This document shows, in pieces, positions 26,084 to 35,950 of a stretch of 64,000 nt of DNA; positions within the stretch are counted from its first letter, which is position 1, and every line of letters begins with the position of its first letter. Both the position numbers and the translations under genes were made by a program. The DNA is from an uncultured Eggerthellaceae bacterium. GTDB lineage: Bacteria; Actinomycetota; Coriobacteriia; Coriobacteriales; Eggerthellaceae. The notes under the pieces are model-generated. The model saw only the letters and a program-made list of their open reading frames with translations. It was not told the DNA's origin and did not search any database. The stretch covers positions 1 to 64,000 of the forward strand of contig CAJUPL010000003.1 of NCBI GenBank assembly GCA_910588435.1. Direction: 5' to 3'.

Positions 26084-26397
26084 TGGCTGAGCAGAATGAT
26101 GCACGCGAAGAGCGCCAAGAGGAGCCGGAGCTTACGGAACGCGAACAGAACGTGGCGATGGCGCTGGCGCGTCGCATCGCTGAGGAGTCCCGCATCAACA
26201 CGCACTACTACGTGAAGATAGGGGTTTCCGCCTTCCTTTGCGCGCTGCTCTTGCTGGTTGGCGTGCCCGTCTTCATGGAGAGCCGCGTGACGGGAAGCCT
26301 GTCGTACACAGCGTTAGGTGTAGTGCTAGTGGGCTTCGGGCTGATCCTTGCCGTTGCCGTCCTGGTCCTGCTATCCCGCCCGCCCTTCAAGAGGTGA
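26083..26397 (+). CDS. Small membrane protein with two transmembrane segments
   Basis: The 104-residue frame starts at ATG 26083, sharing one base with the dnaB stop, so it is translationally coupled. The first 45 residues are acidic and helical. Two hydrophobic segments lie at about 47-65 and 74-96, and the end is RPPFKR. I do not recognise a family. The repeat locus that follows starts three bases after its stop. Confidence 0.7.
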   Translation: MAEQNDAREERQEEPELTEREQNVAMALARRIAEESRINTHYYVKIGVSAFLCALLLLVGVPVFMESRVTGSLSYTALGVVLVGFGLILAVAVLVLLSRPPFKR

Positions 26398-26399
26398 AC

Positions 26400-27617
26400 C
26401 CCCTGCAGCCTTGCTGCCCCAAAAATGCTGCATGGGCGAAGAACACGCCCATGCACTTTTACTACGGCCTTTAACCAGATGCTCTTGCGGCCTTGCCGCC
26501 CCAATCCGGTGTCGCGGGCACGCCGTGCCCGCTCTTTTTTACTACGGCCTTTAACATGAATACTCATTCCATTCGCATTCATGTAGCGGCCTTGGTGGCC
26601 TCTCGGCCACCTATTCAACCTGTCTCCTGCGGTGGATGGCTGCAATACAAGCACAGTGCCTCCCCCCAATTGTGGGCGGCTGCATTGCAGCCGCAGCATT
26701 GCGATGAGTAATGCGTAACTTGCCCGACAGGGCAAGAGCACCCGGATGCCAGCACCAGCTCAGGCGATCTAGCCTGGCGCAAAACACCAATCCGGACAAT
26801 CCCGGCTCCAACCCTCACCCTGCTCGCCCGCGATGGCCGGCACCCTCGCTAGGCCTCAGGCTGGCGGGTTGGTGTGATGGTGTATATCACACCAACCCTT
26901 GCCTTCGGAAACGCTCGGGTACCAGCCATCGCATGCTTCGCCGCCAGTGAGTAGGGGAGGCATCGCCGTTTTCGTCGGGACCCCTGACGGGACCCCTCCG
27001 AAAACTCGGCGGCTCAAGGCTGAACCTACATCTTTCTATGCCTAAACTTCCCCATCCTTCGGCCTCGCTCCGCTCGGTCCGGCTTACGGGATAGGTGCAC
27101 GCTGTGCACCTATCCCGCTTCATTCATAACGGCCTTTAACTTTGAACAGCGTTCCCGCTGTTCAAAGTAGCGGCCTTGGGGCGCTCACGCGCCCCGTTCC
27201 GGGTGAAGCTTGTGCCTTGCTCACGCGCATCCTCGCTTGTCAATGGGCGGCAAGGCACGAAAGCGGTGCCTTGCCCTACGTCAACAACCCTGACTGCTGG
27301 CGTGCGAAATGCGGCTTCTACTCCTATCTTGTGGGCGGCTGCATTGCAGCCGCAGCATTGCGCCTACCCTGTGGGCGCTTCCATTGGAAGCGCAGTTGCA
27401 CGCCAGTGCAACGTAACGCAGGCGATAGCCTGCGAACACCCGGATACCAGCAACGGGTCAGGCAACCTGGCCTGGCGCAGATAGCCTATCCGGGCATTTC
27501 GGGTTATCACCCTCATTTCGCTACCTTCTTGCCCTTCGGGCTCCCAGGTAGCTGCGCTTGCAATGCAAGCGCCCACAAGGAAAGGTGCGCACCTTCCAAA
27601 AAAGCATAGATTAAAAG
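26400..27617 (+). repeat. Mosaic palindromic repeat locus R5 (B1-B2, B3, C, B1, B2, B3)
   Basis: The locus contains a small B2 (26461-26497), B1 (GCGGGCAC/GTGCCCGC, 26513-26532) and another B2 (26541-26596). B3 follows at 26671-26800, then a complete module C (26825-27027), the long hairpin GATAGGTGCAC/GTGCACCTATC, B2 with arms ACTTTGAACAGC/GCTGTTCAAAGT (27127-27178), and a second B3 (27330-27578). No gene is supported. In module C the variable hairpin has arms GGTTGGTGTGAT/ATCACACCAACC. Confidence 0.85.
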
Positions 27618-27842
27618 AGATTCAGGTCCACCAAAGACAGCGAGGGTTCGAAGGGCGCCTGAGATTGCCCGCGCCCTGAGCCGTGCGAGAATCACTTCGC
27701 ACGGCGAGGAAGTGCACCTTGGGTGCCCTTTGGCCCAAGTTGGCTTTGGCCAACGCCGAGGCCAAAACAAGGGGCAAGGTCAGGTGCCATTCGGAGCCGC
27801 AGCGACAATAGGTCCGCCGTTCGTCAAGAACGGCGGAACAAG
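27618..27842 (-). repeat. Module D in reverse orientation
   Basis: This is the reverse complement of the module that follows the genes ending near 2820 and 39823. It ends at 27824-27842 with the hairpin CCGCCGTTC/GAACGGCGG. It is the only D copy in the window on the minus strand, and it carries an inserted stretch (about 27670-27730) absent from the forward copies. Confidence 0.75.
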
Positions 27843-27845
27843 ATA

Positions 27846-27898
27846 GGTCAATGACATTGCGCACGGGGCAGTGTCATTGACCTTTTTGGTCATATATA
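27846..27898. repeat. Module A near-palindrome, copy 4 (left end missing)
   Basis: The inner stem and core (GCGCACGGGGCAG) and the right end (GGTCATATATA) are intact. The left outer arm is missing where it abuts reversed module D. It lies 124 bp upstream of the protease gene. Confidence 0.8.
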
Positions 27899-28021
27899 GA
27901 GCTGCAGCATTTTTGGGGCAGCAAGGAGGATGCGCACCTTCCAGGTTGCCTGTTCTGTCCCATATCCCTCTATCGTGTAATATCACGGCAGGAATGACCC
28001 CTGCAGGGATAGAGGCCAAAC

Positions 28022-29851
28022 TTGGATCTGCGCAACAAGCTCATAGGCGTGATGCGGGCGCTAGCATCAGTACTCACAGCATGCGCGCTGGTGCTTGCGC
28101 CTGTGAGCGTGGCCTTTGCAGAAGATGGCGCTCCCACAGTGCAGAGCGCGGCGGAATCCCCCAGGTATATGCTGACCAACATCGGGCAGGCAACCACCGC
28201 GAAGATCCAATCCCCGTGGGGTGCATGCTGGGCATTCGCTGTTGCGGGCGCCATAGAGAGCAGCATCTTGAAGGCGGAGACTGCCCTTCTTGGCCAAGAG
28301 GCCGTGCCAGAGATATCCCCTGCATATGCTGAGCCCAGCCTGGATGCCCTGGCCACAGCTCCTGACATCTCGGAGCGCGCCATAGCATGGTTCGCGCATG
28401 AGCTCCAAACGGAGGCAAGCGGCGGCGCTCAGGCAGGCGAGGGCTTCTACCTGATGGATGACGCCGCAGATGAGCAGCTCTCAGGCGGGAACTTCGCGGT
28501 GGCGGCAAGCGCGCTCATCGCCTGGCAGTCGCTGGTGTCAGAAGAGGCGGCGCCCTACCAATACAACGGCTACTCTGAGGGCAGTTCGCCCTGGTATGAG
28601 ACCAGCGGGCTTGAGGACGCGCGCTATGAGGACTGGTCTTTGCCGGATGACATTCGCACGCTTGAGGATGTTGGCTGGCGAGTGACCGAAGTGCTCCGCC
28701 TCCAGTCTCCGGCCATGATGGACCGGGAGAGCTTCTCCTACACTGGCTATGACCCAGAGGCCACTGATGCCATCAAGCGGACGCTGGTGGATGTGGGTGG
28801 CGTTGCCGCTTCCATCTCCATGGAGCAGAATCTCCCGCAAGACGTGCTGTCCGGTAGCTACGAATCCGCTGAGCCGTCCGAGCACTTCACGTACTCAACC
28901 TGGAGCGCCTACAACGCCGGTGATAGCGCGTCGCCCAACCATGCCGCTGTGATCTTGGGCTGGGACGACACCTATCCAGCCTCGGCTTTCGAAGGCGTCT
29001 CTAGTGGCTCGCCCCCAGGTGACGGCGCGTGGCTCTGCAAGAACAGCTGGGGCAATGACGCACTCTACCAAGAGATGGGCGCGGATGACGATGCGCCGCA
29101 CTGGGGCATCCATGACTCTGCCGGACAGGCAACGGGGTATTTCTGGCTGTCCTATTTCGACCACACCTTGAGCGATCTGGAGGCGTTCCGGGTGGCGCCC
29201 GTGCAGGACAGCGCGGACGTGATCTACCAGCATGACTACCTTGGCGCGGCGGAGTACGTGCAGCCCATGCGCTACGGCGGCCAGGTGCGCACAGCGAATG
29301 CGTTTGAGGCTGACGCGCCTGAGCTGCTGACATCCGTGGGCTCATGGACGTTCCTCCCCAACACGTCCTTCACGGCAACGGTTCGCACGCTGCCCGTTGG
29401 GTTCGATGCGGCAGGCGCTGAGCCAGATGAGCTCATGCTGGCATCCACCGAGGCTGCGTACGCGGTTGGAACGTTCGCGGACGCGGGGTATCACACGGTT
29501 CAGCTTGACCAGCCGGTGCTCTTGTCAGCGGGTCAGCCGTTCCTGATAGAGCTGGTGATCACGGCAGCTGAGGACGGCTCCTCATCAAGCGATACATTCC
29601 TGGGGCTTGAGATCGCCTATGATGACAGCGCAAGCGATGCGCAGACCACGCTTGCAAGCGTGGTGGCCAATCCGGGCGAGACGTTCGTCAGCGATGACGG
29701 CCGCACGTGGCAGACCCTTGAGCAGTTCGTCTCCAGCGAGGACGGGAGCAGCTCAGGATTCACGTTCGGCAACGCCGTGGTCAAGGGGTTCGCGAACGCA
29801 ACCTCCATGACCGAACGCGGCCAGATATACCAGGAAGTGGCGCTGTCCTAG
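28022..29851 (+). CDS. Secreted papain-like (C1 family) cysteine protease
   Basis: The 609-residue protein starts at TTG 28022, chosen because AGAGG lies about seven bases upstream; an internal ATG at 28052 is the alternative. A signal peptide ends near AFAED (residue 34). The papain-type triad is visible: Cys in SPWGACWAFA, His in NHAAVILGWDD, and Asn in CKNSWG. After about residue 385 a beta-sandwich-like domain resembles the lectin-like domain of gut and methanogen C1 proteases. It is probably released or surface-bound and cleaves peptides outside the cell. No sortase motif or membrane anchor is seen at the C-terminus. Confidence 0.85.
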   Translation: MDLRNKLIGVMRALASVLTACALVLAPVSVAFAEDGAPTVQSAAESPRYMLTNIGQATTAKIQSPWGACWAFAVAGAIESSILKAETALLGQEAVPEISPAYAEPSLDALATAPDISERAIAWFAHELQTEASGGAQAGEGFYLMDDAADEQLSGGNFAVAASALIAWQSLVSEEAAPYQYNGYSEGSSPWYETSGLEDARYEDWSLPDDIRTLEDVGWRVTEVLRLQSPAMMDRESFSYTGYDPEATDAIKRTLVDVGGVAASISMEQNLPQDVLSGSYESAEPSEHFTYSTWSAYNAGDSASPNHAAVILGWDDTYPASAFEGVSSGSPPGDGAWLCKNSWGNDALYQEMGADDDAPHWGIHDSAGQATGYFWLSYFDHTLSDLEAFRVAPVQDSADVIYQHDYLGAAEYVQPMRYGGQVRTANAFEADAPELLTSVGSWTFLPNTSFTATVRTLPVGFDAAGAEPDELMLASTEAAYAVGTFADAGYHTVQLDQPVLLSAGQPFLIELVITAAEDGSSSSDTFLGLEIAYDDSASDAQTTLASVVANPGETFVSDDGRTWQTLEQFVSSEDGSSSGFTFGNAVVKGFANATSMTERGQIYQEVALS

Positions 29852-29910
29852 CGCAGGCGTGACATCAAGCCTGAACCAAGCCTGAACCAAGCCTGCGCCT
29901 TGTCATGCCT

Positions 29911-31215
29911 TCAGCGCAGGATGGTCTGATCCCTGTCAGGCCCTACGGAGATGATGGAGAACGGAACGCCGGTCAGCTCCTCCAGATGCTCCACGTACGC
30001 GCGCGTGTTCTCAGGCAGCTCCTCGTATGAGCGGCAACCGGAGATGTCCTGCCCCTTCCAGCCAGGCAGCGTCTCGTAGACCGGCTTCGCATGGAAGAGC
30101 ACGGACTGCTGCATGGGGAAGTAGTCGTAGCGCTTGCCGTCACATTCATACGCGATGCAGACTTTGATCTCATCGAACTCGGACAGCACGTCAAGCTTGG
30201 TGAGCGCTATGTCAGTGAGGCCGTTCACGTCTGCGGCGTAGCGTGAGATGACCGCGTCGAACCAGCCGCAGCGGCGCTTGCGGCCAGTGGTGACGCCGAA
30301 CTCGTGTCCGGCCTTGCAGAGCGCTTCGCCGTCGATGGCGTCTTGGCCCGTGCCACCGTCTTCTGCGAACTTGAGCTCCGTGGGGAACGGCCCCTCACCC
30401 ACGCGCGTGACGTATGCCTTGCAGATACCGAGGACCTTGTCCACGGCAGACGGACCAACGCCAGCGCCCGCGCACGCCCCGCCCGAGCAGCAGGTGGAGG
30501 ACGTGACGTAGGGGTAGGTGCCGTGGTCTATGTCAAGCATGGTGCCCTGCGCGCCTTCGAACAGGATGCTCTTGCCTTCGCGCAGAGCGGTGTTCAGAAG
30601 ATGCGCCGTCTCATCCATGTACGGCTTCAAGATGCGGGCGTAGGGGAGGTATTCGTCGCAGATCTCCTCAACGGTGTAGGTCTGCAGGCCGTAGATCTTG
30701 CTCAAGACCGGATTCTTCTGCTGCAGCGCCGTCTCCACCTTGAGTCGGAAGATCTTCTCGTCCATGAGGTCCTGGATGCGGATGCCGCGGCGCGCAACCT
30801 TGTCCTGGTAGCACGGGCCGATGCCGCGCTTGGTGGTGCCGATCTGGTTGTCACCAAGGCGCTTCTCCTCCGCGCCGTCCAGCACCTTGTGGTACGGCAT
30901 GATGACGTGCGCGTCACAGGAGATGCGGAGGCGCTCGCAAGAGATGCCTTCCGCTTCAAGGAGCGCCATCTCCTTCACCAGAACGCCCGGGTCAACCACC
31001 ACGCCGTTGCCGATGACCGGGGTTGCGCCCTTATACATGACGCCGGACGGCATCAGGTGCAGCGCCAGCTTCGTGTCACCGTGGATGACGGTGTGGCCTG
31101 CGTTGTTGCCGCCTTGGTACCTGACGACGAAGTCATAATCAGAAGCGATGAGGTCAGTGATCTTGCCCTTGCCCTCATCTCCCCATTGAGTTCCCACGAG
31201 AACCGTTGATGGCAT
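29911..31215 (-). CDS. purA: Adenylosuccinate synthetase
   Basis: The 434-residue enzyme starts MPSTVLVGTQWGDEGKGKITD, the diagnostic N-terminal GTP/IMP loop. NNAGHT follows, and GTTKRGIGPCYQDK lies in the middle. It joins IMP and aspartate using GTP in AMP synthesis. The start (31215) has GAAAGG upstream; a longer frame to 31293 reaches into promoter sequence and is rejected. It lies alone on the minus strand. Confidence 0.97.
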   Translation of the reverse strand: MPSTVLVGTQWGDEGKGKITDLIASDYDFVVRYQGGNNAGHTVIHGDTKLALHLMPSGVMYKGATPVIGNGVVVDPGVLVKEMALLEAEGISCERLRISCDAHVIMPYHKVLDGAEEKRLGDNQIGTTKRGIGPCYQDKVARRGIRIQDLMDEKIFRLKVETALQQKNPVLSKIYGLQTYTVEEICDEYLPYARILKPYMDETAHLLNTALREGKSILFEGAQGTMLDIDHGTYPYVTSSTCCSGGACAGAGVGPSAVDKVLGICKAYVTRVGEGPFPTELKFAEDGGTGQDAIDGEALCKAGHEFGVTTGRKRRCGWFDAVISRYAADVNGLTDIALTKLDVLSEFDEIKVCIAYECDGKRYDYFPMQQSVLFHAKPVYETLPGWKGQDISGCRSYEELPENTRAYVEHLEELTGVPFSIISVGPDRDQTILR

Positions 31216-31248
31216 GCTAGCAACCTTTCGTGTCAGGGTCTTTTGGCC

Positions 31249-31254
31249 ATTATA
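31249..31254 (-). promoter_or_regulatory. -10 box of purA
   Basis: TATAAT on the minus strand, 34 bases upstream of the purA start. Module E (31269-31292) lies immediately upstream, where the -35 region would fall. Confidence 0.5.
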
Positions 31255-31268
31255 TAGCGTGCGCCAGA

Positions 31269-31292
31269 TGTCAGGGGTCGGGTGAGCTGACA
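31269..31292. promoter_or_regulatory. Module E at the purA promoter
   Basis: A 24-bp sequence with inverted ends TGTCA and TGACA and an interior of GGGGTCGGGTGAGC. Two more copies lie upstream of the response regulator at 42990 and 43021. Its position overlapping the expected -35 suggests an operator. Confidence 0.45.
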
Positions 31293-31363
31293 TGCGCCAT
31301 GAACAGCGCTGCGGCCCCTGACCGTGTCCTGTGTTCGTGCCCTGCGTTCGTGTCCTGTCAGCG

Positions 31364-33079
31364 TTAGCCCATGAAGGCCATGCCGGTCAGCAGCATGGCC
31401 AAGACTATGCCCATGACGGACTCTCCGCCAAGGAGGCCTGAGGCTATGACCAGTCCGGACTCATCCCAAGCTTGCTGGCGCTGAGTGCGCTCATCTTGGG
31501 TCAAGTTCGCAAGCTTAGCCTTGCGAACGAGGTCCACCACGGCTTTCGCAACGACGCCCAAGAAGGCTGTGAGCGACATATAGAACGGCAGGTACATCCC
31601 AAGGCCCAGCATCATGGCGGGGAAGCGCACCAGGTAGAGCGCGAATCCGGCCGCGGCGCCAACGAGGAACGCCGGCATGTTGGGAACGCCGCCCACCATG
31701 GTGGCCACCACGCTTGCTTGCGCGGAGACGAACTCGCGGCCCACGCCGAACGCGTCCGGGCCGTACGCGGTGAAGAGCAGCCCCACGGAGAGCGCGGCCA
31801 CCACAGACCCTACAAGCGCGCCTATCCCTTGACCCACCCACTGCGCGCGCGGGTCAGTGCCAAGGACGGCGCCGGCTTTGAAGTCATTCATGACGTCACC
31901 GGCCAGGCCGCACGCCACTGCCACCAGCGCAGCAACGAAGAAGAGCTGCAGCTGCCCCACGTTCGCCACAACGGCAACTAGGAACAGGGCGATCAGGCCG
32001 AAGATCTCCATTGGGTCAATGCTTGTTTGGCCGACGGATTGCGCGGACATGGCGCAGGCCACGAACGCGCATGCCACCGCAAGCGCGGCTACGCCCAGCG
32101 GCAGCTCAAGCGCTATGCAGGCGGCAACGGCGGCTGCCGCAAGCGCCAGGATGGCGACGCTGGCGTTGCGCACGGGTGCTGACATCTTGCTTCCGCCGGC
32201 GGTGCTGCCAATGACGCCAGTGGCGGTGAGCCCAAGCGGCTCGGCGCATTCGCGCGAGGCCTTCGCTTTGGCTTTGATCGTCCGCACGCCAAGCGGCAGG
32301 ATGTCGCGCACGATTACGGCCACGCCGCAGCCCATCATGCAACCCATCCCCAGGCATGATGCAACCTGCTGCGCGCTCTCTACGCTGGCCACGCCGAACG
32401 CCGGTGCGCCCACGATGATTCCGAAGTTCGCGAACACGGCTCCCGCGAACCAGACCACCATGGCACCCGTGCCCACCAGGAATCCAACCGCCAGCATCAT
32501 GGGCGAGGCGTAGATCCCGAACGTGACGCCTGGGATGGCAAGCTGCCCCACCATGGAGGGGATCACGTGCAGGGCGTCGCGAAGGAGCGCCCACACGCCC
32601 GCAAACCCCATGGCGCCGAAGAGCTTCGCGCCTGTTCTGCTGCCAGCGTTGCCAGCTTTGAGCGTCTCCGCCGCGGCTTGGCCCAGCGGGAACTCCAGGT
32701 TGGCTTGCTCGACGAAGTGGCGGCGAAGCGCGATGGATGCCACTAGCCCAACGGCAGATCCTGCAAGCGCTATCACCAGCAGCTGGCCTGTGGAGATGCC
32801 ATCCCCAAGCCCCAGCATCCAGGCGCCCGGGATGGTGAACGCAAGGCCGCCGGCCACCATGGCGCCGGATGACATGATCGTGTGGGTGACGTTCGCCTCA
32901 TTCAGGCTGGCTGGCCTTCTGGTGATGGCGCGCAGTGCGAACAGTGACAAGAGCGCCGCGAAGATGATCGGCCACGGTAGCGCGCCCATCTTGAGCGCCA
33001 CGTAGACCGATGATGCCGTGATCAGCGCGCAGCCGATGCATCCGATGACCACTCCGCGCAATGTGAGCTGCCCTTTCAA
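31364..33079 (-). CDS. OPT family oligopeptide transporter
   Basis: The 571-residue protein has about fourteen hydrophobic segments. The start LRGVVIGCIGCALITASSVYVALKMG and the stretch NEANVTHTIMSSGAMVAGGL fit bacterial OPT permeases. These import small peptides or metal chelates by proton coupling. The start is TTG 33079 with AAGGGAG nine bases upstream. It lies 75 bp downstream of the ybaK-like gene on the same strand and may be cotranscribed. The substrate cannot be inferred. Confidence 0.88.
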   Translation of the reverse strand: MKGQLTLRGVVIGCIGCALITASSVYVALKMGALPWPIIFAALLSLFALRAITRRPASLNEANVTHTIMSSGAMVAGGLAFTIPGAWMLGLGDGISTGQLLVIALAGSAVGLVASIALRRHFVEQANLEFPLGQAAAETLKAGNAGSRTGAKLFGAMGFAGVWALLRDALHVIPSMVGQLAIPGVTFGIYASPMMLAVGFLVGTGAMVVWFAGAVFANFGIIVGAPAFGVASVESAQQVASCLGMGCMMGCGVAVIVRDILPLGVRTIKAKAKASRECAEPLGLTATGVIGSTAGGSKMSAPVRNASVAILALAAAAVAACIALELPLGVAALAVACAFVACAMSAQSVGQTSIDPMEIFGLIALFLVAVVANVGQLQLFFVAALVAVACGLAGDVMNDFKAGAVLGTDPRAQWVGQGIGALVGSVVAALSVGLLFTAYGPDAFGVGREFVSAQASVVATMVGGVPNMPAFLVGAAAGFALYLVRFPAMMLGLGMYLPFYMSLTAFLGVVAKAVVDLVRKAKLANLTQDERTQRQQAWDESGLVIASGLLGGESVMGIVLAMLLTGMAFMG

Positions 33080-33154
33080 GCCGCGCTCCCTTCGTGTCCT
33101 TTGCTTGTTCAGTGGAGTGCGGATTTTCGCACAGCGGCCGGTGCGCCGCGGCTC

Positions 33155-33631
33155 TCAGGCGCAGATATCGGCGTAGGCGGCGCCAATGAGCGCGGCCAGG
33201 TCATCCGGGGAGGTCTCCAGCTGGCATCCGATGCGGCCGCCGGAGTAGAGGATCTTGTCTGAGAGCTGGGCCGTTTCGTCTATGACCGTCTTGAACTGCT
33301 TGCGCATGCCCACAGGTGAGCAGCCGCCGTGCACGTACCCCGTGAGCGGGAGCAGCTCTTTTGCGGGGATCATCTGGATGGATTTCTCGCCCACGCAGTG
33401 CGCGGCCTTCTTGAGGTCAAGCTCCTCGGCCACGGGCACCATGAAGACGTAATGCTCGCCGGATCTGCCTTGGGTGACCAGCGTCTTGAACACGCGTTCT
33501 GGGTCTTGGCCCAGCATGCTGGCAACCTCCACGCCCGATGGCGCGCCCTCGGTTTCGAACGTGAGGAAGCTGAACGGGATCCCCGCTGCTTCAACCTCCC
33601 GCACGGCATTGGTCTTTGCTTGCTTGCTCAT
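33155..33631 (-). CDS. ybaK: Cys-tRNA(Pro) deacylase, YbaK/EbsC family
   Basis: The 158-residue protein has the YbaK layout. It begins with KTNAVREVEAAGIPFSFLTFE, followed by RVFKTLVTQG with the conserved lysine, and then GYVHGGCSPVGMRK. This enzyme removes cysteine mischarged onto tRNA-Pro. The ribosome site AAGAGGA overlaps the end of the upstream diguanylate cyclase gene, which ends six bases before, so the two are cotranscribed. Confidence 0.93.
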   Translation of the reverse strand: MSKQAKTNAVREVEAAGIPFSFLTFETEGAPSGVEVASMLGQDPERVFKTLVTQGRSGEHYVFMVPVAEELDLKKAAHCVGEKSIQMIPAKELLPLTGYVHGGCSPVGMRKQFKTVIDETAQLSDKILYSGGRIGCQLETSPDDLAALIGAAYADICA

Positions 33632-33637
33632 GTCCTC

Positions 33638-34984
33638 TTACAGGATGGTGGCCTGGTACGTTGACTTGCCGGCCGCCTTCGCCTTGTACAGGGCCTCATC
33701 AGCCGCGGCGTACAGGTCCTCGAACGAGATGGGCGGCTGCTCACAGCACGCTGCCCCAATGGATACCGAAGGTGTGGCCTCGTGCAGGATCTCTGGTTCG
33801 CCCACGTCCGTTGCGCGGCTTGAGGCGAACGGCCCACGAGCCAGGTGGTCCAAGATGCGCTCAAGCGGCGCGCCCGGACCCAGGCCCGGCGCGAAGATGG
33901 CGAACTCGTCCCCGCCCATGCGGGCCACCACGTCTTCCTTGCGCATGGCCTGCCCCAGGAAGGCAGCCAGGTCCTTCAGCACGCGGTCACCCTCTGGATG
34001 CCCGTAGGTGTCATTCACGGCCTTGAAGTCATCAACGTCGATGGTGATCAGCGTGCACGGACGCTTCTCAGACGCCAACATGGTGTCTATCCGGTCAAGC
34101 GCCGCGCTGCGGTTGTACAGGCCAGTGAGGCCATCGCGCTCAGCCTTGCGGCGGAACTGGCTTTCGCGAACTGCCATGTCATGCGTGTCAAGCAGGCGCC
34201 CAACGTGGCGAATGGGGTTCCCCTCGTCGTCATACAGCACGATGGACTGATAGCGGTACCAAACGGGGTTGCCCTCTGAATCAACCGTGGAGGTTTCGAA
34301 ATCCACCAGGCTCTCATCGGTGATCTTGCCCATCAGCTGCCGGATGCCATGGCTCTCAATATGGATGTTGCAATCCTTCTGGCACCTGCGGTGCACGACG
34401 AAATCCGGCTGCGCGGGCGGCCGCCCGAACCTGCCTTCGAAATCCCCGTACACGTCAGCCATGCCGGTTGAGCAGTCTATGTCGAATAGCACATCGTTCG
34501 AAAGCGCCGTCAGGATGTTCAGCCTCTCGTTCGCACGCTCAAGCTTCTGCTGCCCCTCCACGCGATCCGTCACATCGATCACGTTCACGTAGAACCACTT
34601 TACGCCGTCAGAGTCTTCCACCAGCCGCCCGCTGTCGTCGATCCAGCGGATCTCACCGTCAGCGCGGACGATGCGGTAATACACGCGGTCACGGTCTGAG
34701 TCTTGGGTCTGCTCATCTATCTCAGCGAGGACACGTTCGCGGTCTTCTTCGTACACCATCCCAGAGAACGTGTTGCCCGTGAGCTGGATGAACTGGTCAT
34801 ACGTGCTGCACCCGAAGATCTCAAGCAGGCCGGTGGTCACAATGTCAAGCGTGTCATCTTCATCTGCACGGTAGCGAAAGAGGCCGCCTGGGATGCGCTC
34901 TAGGAACTGGCGGAGCACCTCTTCATCAACATGGGCTATCTTGGACTGATCCTCAGTGGCGCTGGTGCTATGAAAAGCATTCAT
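33638..34984 (-). CDS. PAS-domain diguanylate cyclase (GGDEF)
   Basis: The 448-residue protein has an N-terminal PAS domain (about 15-145), a second PAS-like sensor (about 150-280), and a C-terminal GGDEF domain. The active site reads GGDEF, and five residues upstream is RKED, the inhibitory RxxD site that binds product. It should make cyclic di-GMP from GTP and be feedback-inhibited. No EAL or HD-GYP phosphodiesterase and no known c-di-GMP riboswitch is recognised in this window. No transmembrane segment is present, so it senses a cytoplasmic signal. The start follows GGAGATG. Confidence 0.93.
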   Translation of the reverse strand: MNAFHSTSATEDQSKIAHVDEEVLRQFLERIPGGLFRYRADEDDTLDIVTTGLLEIFGCSTYDQFIQLTGNTFSGMVYEEDRERVLAEIDEQTQDSDRDRVYYRIVRADGEIRWIDDSGRLVEDSDGVKWFYVNVIDVTDRVEGQQKLERANERLNILTALSNDVLFDIDCSTGMADVYGDFEGRFGRPPAQPDFVVHRRCQKDCNIHIESHGIRQLMGKITDESLVDFETSTVDSEGNPVWYRYQSIVLYDDEGNPIRHVGRLLDTHDMAVRESQFRRKAERDGLTGLYNRSAALDRIDTMLASEKRPCTLITIDVDDFKAVNDTYGHPEGDRVLKDLAAFLGQAMRKEDVVARMGGDEFAIFAPGLGPGAPLERILDHLARGPFASSRATDVGEPEILHEATPSVSIGAACCEQPPISFEDLYAAADEALYKAKAAGKSTYQATIL

Positions 34985-35155
34985 TAGAACATCTCCGTTT
35001 GCCTCGTCTGTGACGTTTGGCCGCCGCTCTCAGCTGTTGCGCTTGCCATCAAGTGCTGCCAATGAGCAACGGTTTGCACACGAGCCGGGATATTCCTCAT
35101 GTTAGCATCTAGGATTATGCGCGTATATGTAGTTCACAAGAAAGGAGCAACTCAT

Positions 35156-35905
35156 ATGGGTCTGCTTGAAGGCAAAGTGGCTGTCGTCACGGGCGGCACG
35201 CGTGGGATCGGCTATTCCATTGCGTCCACGTTCCTGAAGAACGGGGCGAAGGTTGCGATCTGCGGATCGAAGCAGGAGACGGCCGATGCGGCCGTGAAGA
35301 AGCTGGCGGAAGACGGCTTCGTGGATGGCGTGATGGGCATCGCGCCCAAGCTGGATGATCCGGCGTCCGTTGATGCGGCCTTCAACAAGGTGGTCGTTGA
35401 GCTGGGCGGGTTCGACATCCTCTGCAACAACGCGGGCATGAGCTCCCGTACGCCTTTGGTGGATTACACGCTGGAGGAGTTCCAGAAGGTCATGGACCTG
35501 AACCTGACGGCGGCGTTCGTCTGCAGCCAGTCCGCGGCCAAGATCATGGGCGAGGCCGGACACGGCGTCATCCTGAACACATCCTCCATGGTTGGCACGC
35601 AGGCGCAGCCCTCCGGAAGCGCTTACCCAACGTCCAAGTTCGCCATCAACGGCCTCACGCTCTCCCTTGCGCGTGAGCTGGCTGGTCAAGGCATCCGCGT
35701 GAACGCGGTGGCGCCCGGCATCACGCACACGGACATGGTGGATGCGCTGCCTGACAATCTGATCAAGCCGCTGATCGCGTCCATCCCCATCGGGCGCATG
35801 GCAGAGCCCGAGGATATCGCGAACGCGTTCTTGTTCCTGGCCTCTGACATGGCAAGCTACATCTCTGGCGTGGTGCTCCCCGTGGACGGGCTTGCCAGGA
35901 CGTAA
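35156..35905 (+). CDS. Short-chain dehydrogenase/reductase, FabG-like
   Basis: The 249-residue protein starts at ATG 35156 after AAAGGAG; the longer frame to 35099 is rejected. It has the dinucleotide loop VTGGTRGIG, LCNNAG, a catalytic serine in NTSSMVG, and YPTSK (the YxxxK pair). The C-terminus SGVVLPVDGLART is typical. It uses NAD(P)H on an unidentified alcohol or ketone. No fatty-acid genes lie nearby, so a FabG role is not implied. It is divergent from the GGDEF gene. Confidence 0.9.
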   Translation: MGLLEGKVAVVTGGTRGIGYSIASTFLKNGAKVAICGSKQETADAAVKKLAEDGFVDGVMGIAPKLDDPASVDAAFNKVVVELGGFDILCNNAGMSSRTPLVDYTLEEFQKVMDLNLTAAFVCSQSAAKIMGEAGHGVILNTSSMVGTQAQPSGSAYPTSKFAINGLTLSLARELAGQGIRVNAVAPGITHTDMVDALPDNLIKPLIASIPIGRMAEPEDIANAFLFLASDMASYISGVVLPVDGLART

Positions 35906-35950
35906 AGCTTTTCCGGTGTTCCATCAGGCATTCGTGCGGGTCAGATAGCA

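Noticed and set aside
27640..27660. GGTTCGAA-like sequence considered as a tRNA T-loop
   Set aside because: It lies in reversed module D, and no acceptor stem or anticodon arm can be built around it. I found no tRNA in the window.
30304..31209. A 301-codon plus-strand frame opposite purA
   Set aside because: It is antisense to a clear purA, its translation has low-complexity Arg/Ala/Val composition, and it lacks a ribosome site. It is a high-GC shadow frame.
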